Origin: Akkermansia muciniphila
GTDB lineage: Bacteria; Verrucomicrobiota; Verrucomicrobiia; Limisphaerales; UBA9464
Direction: 5' to 3'
Length of the DNA: 9,655 bases
Assembly: GCA_945873715.1 (NCBI GenBank)
Contig: CAMCFL010000076.1
Coordinates: 1-9,655 of the forward strand
How positions within the stretch are numbered: position 1 is the first letter of the stretch; each line of letters starts with the position of its first letter. The translations under genes were made by a program, and so were the position numbers. The notes below the pieces were generated by a model that saw only the letters and a program-made list of their open reading frames with translations, was not told the origin of the DNA and searched no databases. Shown one piece after another: positions 1 to 5,817 of the stretch.

Positions 1-50
1 CGGGCCTCATCGGGAATCTGGCAACGGGGAACCGGGAACTTTCCGGGGCC

Positions 51-677
51 TTACTTCGCGGCGGCGTAGAGCGCGGCGACCTTGTCCCAGTTGACCAGAT
101 TCCAGAGGGCCTTGAGGTAGTCGGCGCGCTTGTTCTGGTACTTGAGGTAATAGGCGTGCTCCCAGACGTCGATGCCGAGGATGGGCTTGCCTTCGATTCC
201 GGACACGGACTTGCCCATCAGGGGATTGTCCTGGTTGGGGGTGGAGACGATCTCGAGCTTGCCCTGGTTGACCACCAGCCAGACCCATCCGGAGCCGAAC
301 CGGCCGATGCCGCCGAGTTCGAGCTTCTCCTTGAAGGTGTCGAAGGAACCGAAGGTGGCCGCGATGGCGGTGGCGAGTTCGCCGGTGGGCGTGCCGCCCT
401 TGCCCGGAGCCAGAAGGTTCCAGAAGAAGGTGTGGTTCCAGTGGCCGCCGCCGTTGTTGCGGACCGGTCCGCGGATGTTTTCGGGGACGGAGGACAGGTC
501 GGCGATCAGGTCCTCGATCGACTTGGCTTCGAGGGCGGCGTTGCCGGCGATGGCCTTGTTGAGGTTGTCCACGTAGGCCTTGTGATGACGGCCGTGGTGG
601 ATCTCCATGGTGAGCGTGTCGATGTGGGGCTCGAGGGCTTCCTTGGGATAGGGCAGGGGGGCGAGTTCGTGGGCCAT
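51..677 (-). CDS. sodA: Superoxide dismutase, Mn-type (Fe/Mn family)
   Basis: Converts superoxide to oxygen and hydrogen peroxide in the cytoplasm; 208 residues, normal for the family, with no signal peptide. The start is the ATG at 677, because the protein then begins MAHELAPLPYPKEALEPHID, as SodA/SodB proteins do. The open frame continues 48 codons upstream, but that stretch is not family-like. Expected metal ligands are visible: His27 in TMEIHHGRHH, His82 in WNHTFFW, and Asp170 and His174 in DVWEHAYY. Gly77 in the GGGH stretch and Gln149 in NQDNP fit the Mn-type pattern; Fe enzymes usually carry their second-shell Gln in the other position. Metal use in vivo can still differ. The Shine-Dalgarno is weak (GAAG, 7 nt before ATG). 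The gene is transcribed away from the feo operon. I see no strong terminator in the 50 nt beyond the stop. Confidence 0.96.
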   Translation of the reverse strand: MAHELAPLPYPKEALEPHIDTLTMEIHHGRHHKAYVDNLNKAIAGNAALEAKSIEDLIADLSSVPENIRGPVRNNGGGHWNHTFFWNLLAPGKGGTPTGELATAIAATFGSFDTFKEKLELGGIGRFGSGWVWLVVNQGKLEIVSTPNQDNPLMGKSVSGIEGKPILGIDVWEHAYYLKYQNKRADYLKALWNLVNWDKVAALYAAAK

Positions 678-750
678 ACTGTTGCTTCGATCAGATGTTG
701 AAGTGAAACCGGCCGGGGTCGCGGGTTGCGCGCCTCCGGAAAGTCTGCCG

Positions 751-778
751 ATCCTAGCAGGAGCCTGCCGGACTGCAA
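751..778 (-). promoter_or_regulatory. Candidate sod promoter with palindromes
   Basis: Read on the minus strand, TTGCAG (773-778) and TAGGAT (751-756) are separated by 16 nt and could be -35 and -10 boxes, giving a leader of roughly 65 nt before the sod ATG. The spacer contains the inverted repeat GCAGG-AG-CCTGC (757-768). A perfect 10-bp palindrome, ATCGGCCGAT, abuts the -35 box (778-787). These could be operator sites. The boxes match the E. coli consensus only partly (3/6 and 4/6), and sigma preferences in this phylum may differ. Confidence 0.3.
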
Positions 779-818
779 TCGGCCGATCATCTGCGGACAA
801 GGGGGCAACAAACGATGA

Positions 819-844
819 CAAGCACCCGACAACCGGGTGTCTTG
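819..844 (+). promoter_or_regulatory. Hairpin in the feo leader / divergent gap
   Basis: CAAGCACCCG (819-828) pairs with CGGGTG plus CTTG (834-844), giving a 10-bp stem with one bulged T and a 5-nt loop. It lies about 36 nt before the first feo gene. No T-run follows on either strand, so it does not look like an intrinsic terminator. No upstream plus-strand gene needs one there. It could be a leader structure or a protein-binding site. Confidence 0.3.
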
Positions 845-879
845 CTGGCCTGACGGGGTGAACCTAGCGTGCTCCTACT

Positions 880-1188
880 GTGAGCGACGTGTGTCCCGTC
901 CCCCATTGCGAGCCGGCTTCCTGCCGGACACCACAGTTGTGTCCATTGAACCGGGTGCGGGCGGGCGAGACGGTGGTGGTCAAGCAGTTGAACGGCTCGC
1001 CGGAGATGAACCAACGCCTGCGGGAGATGGGATTCGGCGAAGAGCAGCGGGTTCGCGTCATCACGCTCCAGACGAATCTTCTCTGCCAGGTCTGCAATTC
1101 CCGTCTCGGCCTGAGCGCCCGTCTGGCGGAACTGATCCTGGTGGCCCGGACCACCTTTTCCGGCCCCGGCATCCGCTACGCCGCCTGA
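880..1188 (+). CDS. FeoA-domain protein with extra cysteines
   Basis: A 102-residue protein with a FeoA (SH3-like) domain over residues 25-90. The signature LNGSPEMNQRLREMGFGEEQRVRV (residues 37-60) is the typical FeoA core. FeoA proteins are small cytosolic partners of the ferrous iron transporter FeoB. Two things are odd. The N-terminal 21 residues hold four cysteines (Cys5, 10, 15, 21), evenly spaced. The part of the domain that usually reads like GDPVEIRIRG instead carries CxxC (Cys69, Cys72). Six cysteines in 102 residues suggest metal or Fe-S binding, but that is inference. The gene starts at GTG 880, with GTG 889 as an alternative. An in-frame stop at 865-867 rules out a longer form, and no clear Shine-Dalgarno is visible. 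It is first in the feoA-feoA-feoB run, 21 nt before the next gene if that starts at 1210. Confidence 0.85.
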   Translation: MSDVCPVPHCEPASCRTPQLCPLNRVRAGETVVVKQLNGSPEMNQRLREMGFGEEQRVRVITLQTNLLCQVCNSRLGLSARLAELILVARTTFSGPGIRYAA

Positions 1189-1209
1189 GGTGCGCGGGGC
1201 TTGCATCCC

Positions 1210-1443
1210 ATGGAATCCCGTCCCCTCACCCTGCTGACGCCTGGTTCCAAGGGGGTGGTCACCGCCATCCAGATTCCTCCGGTCCATCGCGCCCGCCTGC
1301 TCGAGATGGGCTTGCTGGTGGGGACGCCGATCGAGGTGGTCCGGTTCGCGCCGCTTGGTGATCCGGTCGAGATCCGCATCCGTGGCTACAACCTCTCCCT
1401 GCGTCGGCATGAGGCCGAGCTGGTGATGGTCCGCGATGCATGA
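1210..1443 (+). CDS. feoA: Ferrous iron transport protein FeoA
   Basis: A 77-residue, single-domain FeoA of normal length. It shows the canonical pattern: LTLLTPGSKGVV near the N-terminus, HRARLLEMGLLVGTPIEVV in the middle, then GDPVEIRIRGYNLSLRRHEA. This is the expected partner for the N-terminal GTPase region of FeoB. It has none of the extra cysteines of the preceding paralogue. The stop overlaps the feoB start as ATGA (1440-1443), so the two are very probably translationally coupled. The start is uncertain. ATG 1210 is the first standard codon and fits the family N-terminus. TTG 1201 is in frame and has GAGGTG 8 nt upstream, so it may be the true start, adding three residues. Confidence 0.92.
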   Translation: MESRPLTLLTPGSKGVVTAIQIPPVHRARLLEMGLLVGTPIEVVRFAPLGDPVEIRIRGYNLSLRRHEAELVMVRDA

Positions 1444-3722
1444 GTGTTCCGGCCCAGCGCCCGTTCCTGGCGGTCCTCACGGGGAACCCGAACTGCGGCA
1501 AGACCACGCTGTTCAATGCCCTGACCGGAATGCGCGCCCACGTCGGCAACTATGCCGGCGTGACGGTCGAACGGAAGGAAGGCACCCTTCTGCGTTCCAT
1601 CCCGGGCCAGGCGGTGACGGTCCTCGACCTTCCCGGAACCTACAGTCTCAGTCCCCAGTCCCCGGACGAGCAGATCGCGCGCGACATCCTGTTCCAGCGG
1701 TTGCCCGAGGTCGGGCCACCGGACCTGGTGATGGTGGTCATCGATGCCTCGAACCTGCAGCGCAACCTGTACTACGCGACCCAGGTGATCGAACTCGGTT
1801 ACCCGACCTTCGTCGCCCTGAACATGGTCGATGTGGCGCGCGAGAACGGGCACGAGATCGACGTGAAATCCCTCGCGGCCGCGCTGGGGGTACCGGTGTT
1901 TGCAATGGTGGCGAGCGGTGGTGAAGGGGTGGTCGAATTCTCCGCGGCCATCCGCAGCCAGGCGGCCCGCGGCACCTCCCGGGTCATTCCACGGGAATTC
2001 AGCGAACTGCCGGAGGACTTCGGACGGGAAGCGCGGGCCTTGCAGCAGCAGGTGGCCGCCCTCTTCCCCCATCGGGAACGCCTGGCGGCTGCCGAGGCCC
2101 TGCTGGTGTTGTCCGATGACCAGGCGCTCACCGCCCACCCGGATCATTACCCGTCCGAACTGGCGGCCCGGGTCCGCGACGCGCGGGCCCGCCTGGAGGC
2201 GGCGGGGACCGACTGGCGCAGCGCTGCGATCGAGGCGCGTTACGCCCGGGCTGCGGCCATCCAGATGGCGGTGACGACCGAGACCGCGCCCCCCGGCGAG
2301 ACGTGGTCGGATCGGGTGGACCGGGTCGTGACCGACCGCATCTGGGGTCCGCTGATCTTCGTGGGGATCCTGCTGGCGTTGTTCGTGAGTCTCTTCTGGC
2401 TGGCCGAGATCCCCAAGGGATGGATCGAGTGGGTGGTGGATGGACTGGCGGGTTGGGTTTCAGGGGCGCTGCCTCCGGGCGACCTGAACGACCTGTTGGC
2501 CAAGGGGGTGATCGCGGGGGTCGGATCGGTGGTCGTCTTCCTGCCGCAGATCTGTCTGCTCTTCCTCTTCATCAGCCTGCTGGAGGATTCCGGTTACATG
2601 GCCCGGGCGGCGTTCCTCATGGATCGTCTGATGAGTCGCGTCGGCCTCCATGGGAAGAGCTTCATCCCGATGCTTTCGTCGTTCGCCTGCGCGATTCCAG
2701 GGATCATGGCCACGCGCACGATCGAGACCCCCAAGGATCGGTTGGCGACGATCCTCGTGGCGCCCTTGATGAGTTGTTCGGCGCGATTGCCGGTGTACAC
2801 GGTCCTGATCGCCGCCTGCATCGGTGGGAACGCCCTCCGGAAGGGACTCACCCTGACCGGCATGTACGTCCTTGGAGTGGTGGGCGCACTCGGAATGGCC
2901 TGGCTCCTCAAGCGGACGCTGCTGAAGGGCGAGCCACCTCCGCTGCTCCTGGAATTGCCGCCCTACAAGCGCCCCGTCCTGTCGGTCACGCTCCGCCACA
3001 TGTGGGATCGTTCCCGTCTGTTCCTCCGGCGGGCCGGGACGGTCATCCTCGGGCTCAACATCCTGCTCTGGTTCCTCGTCACCTTCCCGCGCGATGCCGC
3101 CACCACCGCCCGTTTCGATGGCCAACGTGCGTCCGCCGTCCTGAAGGCCTTTCCCGCCGAGACCGCGTCCGCCGCCATCGCTTCGCGGTTGGAGATGGCG
3201 CGCGGTGAAGCTTCCACCAACGAACCGCCGGCGCTGGAGCCCCTGCGCGTGAGCGTGCGCACGCTCGACCAGGAACAGGCCGGCGACGAACTGCGCCACA
3301 GCTTCGCCGGCCGCGTCGGGCAATGGGTGGAACCCGTCCTTCGTCCGCTGGGATTCGACTGGAAGATCGGGATTGGGATCGTCGCCTCCTTCGCCGCCCG
3401 GGAGGTGTTCGTGAGCACCATGTCCGTGGTGTACAACGTGGGTGCCGTCGATGTGGGCGATGCCGGTTCCACCGCGGGCCTGGTGGAGACCATGCAGCGG
3501 GAACGTCGGGCCGACGGCACCGTGCTCTACACCCCGCGGCTGGGGCTCACCTTGATGGTGTTCTACGTGTTCGCCATGCAATGCGTGAGCACCGTCGCGA
3601 TCGTGCGACGCGAGACCAACACCTGGAGATGGCCGCTGTTCCAGTTTGCCTACATGACCGCACTGGCCTGGATCCTGGCGTACGCCACCACGCTCATCGG
3701 CGGGGTGATGGGGATGAAGTAG
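1440..3722 (+). CDS. feoB: Ferrous iron transporter FeoB
   Basis: Inner-membrane GTP-dependent Fe(II) importer; 760 residues, in the usual range. The N-terminal G domain (about 1-165) has G1 GNPNCGKT (15-22), Thr42 in the switch, G3 DLPG (63-66) and G4 NMVD (128-131). The G5 region reads ASGGEGV (158-164) rather than the commoner SA-x-x-GEG. A helical GDI-like region follows (about 166-280). The membrane part starts near residue 302 and includes the conserved LLEDSGYMAR, the Gate-1 motif CAIPGIMATR (Cys417) and Gate-2 around MQCVSTVAIVRRE (Cys715). Several hydrophobic segments follow one another (about 302-322, 355-382, 435-463, 472-490, 532-549, 640-667, 701-722, 733-757). A hydrophilic loop of about 70 residues (550-622) interrupts the membrane domain. 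FeoA is coupled upstream by ATGA. No FeoC-like frame follows. Confidence 0.97.
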   Translation: MSVPAQRPFLAVLTGNPNCGKTTLFNALTGMRAHVGNYAGVTVERKEGTLLRSIPGQAVTVLDLPGTYSLSPQSPDEQIARDILFQRLPEVGPPDLVMVVIDASNLQRNLYYATQVIELGYPTFVALNMVDVARENGHEIDVKSLAAALGVPVFAMVASGGEGVVEFSAAIRSQAARGTSRVIPREFSELPEDFGREARALQQQVAALFPHRERLAAAEALLVLSDDQALTAHPDHYPSELAARVRDARARLEAAGTDWRSAAIEARYARAAAIQMAVTTETAPPGETWSDRVDRVVTDRIWGPLIFVGILLALFVSLFWLAEIPKGWIEWVVDGLAGWVSGALPPGDLNDLLAKGVIAGVGSVVVFLPQICLLFLFISLLEDSGYMARAAFLMDRLMSRVGLHGKSFIPMLSSFACAIPGIMATRTIETPKDRLATILVAPLMSCSARLPVYTVLIAACIGGNALRKGLTLTGMYVLGVVGALGMAWLLKRTLLKGEPPPLLLELPPYKRPVLSVTLRHMWDRSRLFLRRAGTVILGLNILLWFLVTFPRDAATTARFDGQRASAVLKAFPAETASAAIASRLEMARGEASTNEPPALEPLRVSVRTLDQEQAGDELRHSFAGRVGQWVEPVLRPLGFDWKIGIGIVASFAAREVFVSTMSVVYNVGAVDVGDAGSTAGLVETMQRERRADGTVLYTPRLGLTLMVFYVFAMQCVSTVAIVRRETNTWRWPLFQFAYMTALAWILAYATTLIGGVMGMK

Positions 3723-3783
3723 GCGGGACCGGTGCCCCCGCTCGAAACTGGACGCCGCAAGGCGGTTGACGGCATCGTGGGCC

Positions 3784-5097
3784 ATGACGTTCCTCCGGGG
3801 TTCCCTGCCCATCCGCTGCGCGACTGCCCTGACGCTCGCGGCCGCCGCCGCCCTCGCTGCGCGGGCGGCTACGGGAGACTGGCCCAACTGGCGTGGGGCT
3901 GCGCGCCAGGGCAGCGTGTCCACCGGGACCTTTCCCGAGCGTTGGTCGGCGGACACCGTGACCTGGAAGGTGGCCTTGCCGGGCAAGGGAACCTCCACCC
4001 CGATCGTCTCCGGTGATCGCATCTACCTGACATCGCCGTCCGAAGGCCAGGATGCCGTGCTGGCGTTTGACTTGAATGGAAAGTCCCTGTGGGAAACCAA
4101 GCTCGGTTTGCTCAGCGATCCGAAGCACCGGTCATTGGCCTCCAGTTGCAATGCGTCGCCCGCCACCGATGGCACCGGCATCTACGTTCATTTCAAGAGT
4201 GGCAACCTGGCAGCGCTCGAACCCGACGGATCCGTCCGCTGGAAGATCAACCTCACCGAGAAGTTTGGCGTGGAGAAACTTTACTGGGACTCCGGAACGT
4301 CGCCGGTCGTGGTGGGGGACGTGGTCATCCTGAGCCGCCTGCACGACGGCGATTCGTGGGTGGCGGCCTTCGACCGCAAGACCGGCGAGATCCGCTGGCG
4401 CGAGAAGCGCAATTTCCCGACGCCTGCCGAAAACAACAACGGCTACGCAACGCCCGTGCCCTTTGAACACGCGGGCAAACCGGCCGTGCTCATCTGGGGT
4501 GCCGACCATCTGACTGCCCACGCCGTGTCCGATGGTCACGTGCTCTGGACCGCGGGGGGCTTCAACCCGAACGCGACCGGATACTGGCCCGCCATTGCCA
4601 CTCCGGTGATCCATCGGGACGTGGTGGTGGTGCCGGTCGGACGCGACGATCGTGCGGGTCAGGCGAGTACTTTTGGAGTTCGCCTCGGCGGGACGGGCGA
4701 TGTGACGGAGAGCCATCGCGTCTGGCAGCGGGGAGATGTGGGCGTGTTCATTTCAGCGCCCGCAGTGGCCGGGGATCGCGCCTATCTGCTGCGGCACCGC
4801 GGGGAGGTGGTCTGCCTGGATCCGGCCACGGGCAAGACGCTCTGGACCGGTGCCTTTCCCAAAACCACCGCGCCCTACTACGCCTCGCCGGTGGTGGCCA
4901 ATGGCATCCTGTACGCGGCGCGTGAGGACGGTGTCGTGTTCGCGGCCCGCGTCGGGGAGAAGTTCGAGATCCTGTCCGAGAATCCGATGGGTGAACGGAT
5001 CATCGCCACACCAGTACCGGCGGCCAATCGACTGCTCCTGCGCGGGGACAAGCACCTGTTCTGTGTGGCGGGCAAACAAGACGGGAAGGCGGATTGA
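3784..5097 (+). CDS. Secreted PQQ-like beta-propeller repeat protein
   Basis: A 437-residue exported protein. The N-terminus is a clear signal peptide: basic start (R5, R11), an alanine-rich hydrophobic core, and a likely cut after ARA near residue 28, just before TGDWPNWRG. The mature protein has repeated propeller blades of the PQQ/BamB type. Blade-closing motifs of the form G-x-x-x-W recur: GKSLW, GSVRW, GEIRW, GHVLW and GKTLW, often after a [FL]D-x-x-G turn (FDRKTGEIRW, LDPATGKTLW). Tyr, Pro and Val strands lie between them. There is no quinoprotein dehydrogenase active-site signature that I recognise, so it is more likely a binding or scaffold protein than an alcohol dehydrogenase. Such proteins with WPxWRG after the signal peptide are common in Verrucomicrobiota and Planctomycetota. 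ATG 3784 is preferred because it leaves a compact signal peptide; TTG 3766 is also in frame. It lies 61 nt after feoB on the same strand. No link to iron transport is shown. Confidence 0.88.
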   Translation: MTFLRGSLPIRCATALTLAAAAALAARAATGDWPNWRGAARQGSVSTGTFPERWSADTVTWKVALPGKGTSTPIVSGDRIYLTSPSEGQDAVLAFDLNGKSLWETKLGLLSDPKHRSLASSCNASPATDGTGIYVHFKSGNLAALEPDGSVRWKINLTEKFGVEKLYWDSGTSPVVVGDVVILSRLHDGDSWVAAFDRKTGEIRWREKRNFPTPAENNNGYATPVPFEHAGKPAVLIWGADHLTAHAVSDGHVLWTAGGFNPNATGYWPAIATPVIHRDVVVVPVGRDDRAGQASTFGVRLGGTGDVTESHRVWQRGDVGVFISAPAVAGDRAYLLRHRGEVVCLDPATGKTLWTGAFPKTTAPYYASPVVANGILYAAREDGVVFAARVGEKFEILSENPMGERIIATPVPAANRLLLRGDKHLFCVAGKQDGKAD

Positions 5098-5127
5098 CGG
5101 GAAGCCGTACTTCCGGATCTTTGGTTT

Positions 5128-5400
5128 GTGAAGACCACGATCGACATCCCCGAGCCGCTCTACAAGAAGGCGAAAATCCGGGCCATTGAACGCGGTCAAA
5201 CACTCCAGCAGATCGTGTTGACCTCGCTGGAGCGGGAGCTGGAGGTGCCTCCGGTGACATCCGGGCCATCCCCCTCCTACTGGGCTGATCGAATGCTGCT
5301 TCCGGAGTTCAAAGCGGCGCAGAAAGCCGGGGCCTACCGGCCCAAGCCCGGCGATCGTGACATCACCGCACTCATCTCCGATGATCGTGATGGCAACTGA
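5128..5400 (+). CDS. VapB-type antitoxin (ribbon-helix-helix)
   Basis: A 90-residue antitoxin. The N-terminal half is a ribbon-helix-helix DNA-binding fold: the strand MKTTIDIPEPLY, then helices through KKAKIRAIERGQTLQQIVLTSLERELE. The C-terminal half (about 45-90) is the toxin-binding tail, ending KPGDRDITALISDDRDGN, a recognisable tail of this VapB subfamily. Antitoxins of this type bind a PIN-domain RNase (VapC) and repress their own operon. The start is GTG 5128, the only start in position before the conserved MKTTIDIPE. The Shine-Dalgarno is weak. It begins 30 nt after the propeller gene. The following toxin frame overlaps it by 20 nt but is disrupted, so this intact antitoxin seems to have no working partner here. 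Confidence 0.88.
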   Translation: MKTTIDIPEPLYKKAKIRAIERGQTLQQIVLTSLERELEVPPVTSGPSPSYWADRMLLPEFKAAQKAGAYRPKPGDRDITALISDDRDGN

Positions 5401-5602
5401 ACTTCCGTATTTTGACGCCAGCTACCTGGTTTGGATCTAACTGGAAGATGCTGTTTACGAAAAGGTTAGAGATCTTGCTGGCGGAGCTCAAAGGTTGGCT
5501 TCCGCCTGGCATGCGCAGGCGGAGATCATTGCGGCGCTCCACAGGGCCCACCGCGAAGGACGCTTCACCGCCGGACGCTGCCGGGCCGTCATCCTTGCCT
5601 GA
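5381..5602 (+). pseudogene. VapC-like PIN-domain toxin, broken
   Basis: The ATG at 5381 (or 5390) lies inside the end of the antitoxin gene, the usual vapB-vapC arrangement. The frame encodes MATELPYFDASYLVWI, then a TAA stop (5438-5440), and resumes without a shift as LEDAVYEKVRDLAGG and WHAQAEIIAALHRAHREGRF before a TGA at 5600-5602. YFDASYL carries the first PIN-domain Asp, and the Glu in AQAEIIAALHR is the usual second acidic residue. Family members typically read LVRLYLED, so the TAA stands where a Tyr codon (TAT or TAC) is expected: a single-base nonsense change. A complete VapC is about 130-140 residues. Here the recognisable part ends after about 73 codons, and the second pair of acidic residues (the ADALHLA-like region) is missing. 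The toxin is therefore dead twice over. Homology is judged from remembered family motifs. Confidence 0.8.
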
Positions 5603-5614
5603 CCCGAGGCAGGG
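5593..5614 (+). terminator. Weak hairpin at the end of the toxin remnant
   Basis: CCTTGCCT (5593-5600) can pair with AGGCAGGG (5607-5614), with one T-G wobble and a 6-nt loop. It spans the second stop of the toxin remnant. No T-run follows, so intrinsic termination is doubtful. Confidence 0.2.
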
Positions 5615-5817
5615 GAACCATTTCAGGGCGAAGCCCGCAACCTTCTGCCGAACGTCCATCGTGTCCGTAGGCATCCCGGCTCCTGCGCTCTTGCACCCGC
5701 CCCTGCGACCCGACGAAACTGACAGGTAGAAATGGGACTCCCGCATCCAGCACGCCTCGATTGCCTGTGCCCCCTCGTCGTCTCGAAGGGCTGAACCCAA
5801 ACCCATTTCCCTACCAA
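5603..5817. other. Gap with no recognisable gene
   Basis: About 215 nt between the vapC remnant and the helicase gene. I find no family-like protein in any frame, no convincing promoter and no clear repeat. It separates the ordinary gene run on the left from the accessory pair on the right, and it probably contains both the junction that removed the toxin's 3' half and the helicase promoter. In-frame codons before the helicase ATG (from TTG 5761) encode a proline-rich stretch that does not look like part of the protein. Confidence 0.5.

Noticed and set aside
1..50. Terminator for sod
   Set aside because: Only short imperfect repeats of GGGAA/CCGGG type; no stable stem with a T-tract.
156..701. 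Plus-strand open frames opposite sod
   Set aside because: The minus-strand SodA match includes all metal ligands, so these are shadows.
842..870. TTGCTG and TAGCGT, 17 nt apart, as a feo promoter
   Set aside because: Only 3 of 6 matches in each box, and it would leave an almost leaderless start.
678..879. A Fur or DtxR/IdeR box for the feo operon
   Set aside because: I found no stretch close enough to either consensus; the palindromes seen do not match them.
2460..4022. A 520-codon open frame antisense to feoB and the propeller gene
   Set aside because: It mirrors strongly supported plus-strand genes, is rich in His, Gly, Arg and Gln as expected for antisense of high-GC coding DNA, and has no recognisable family.
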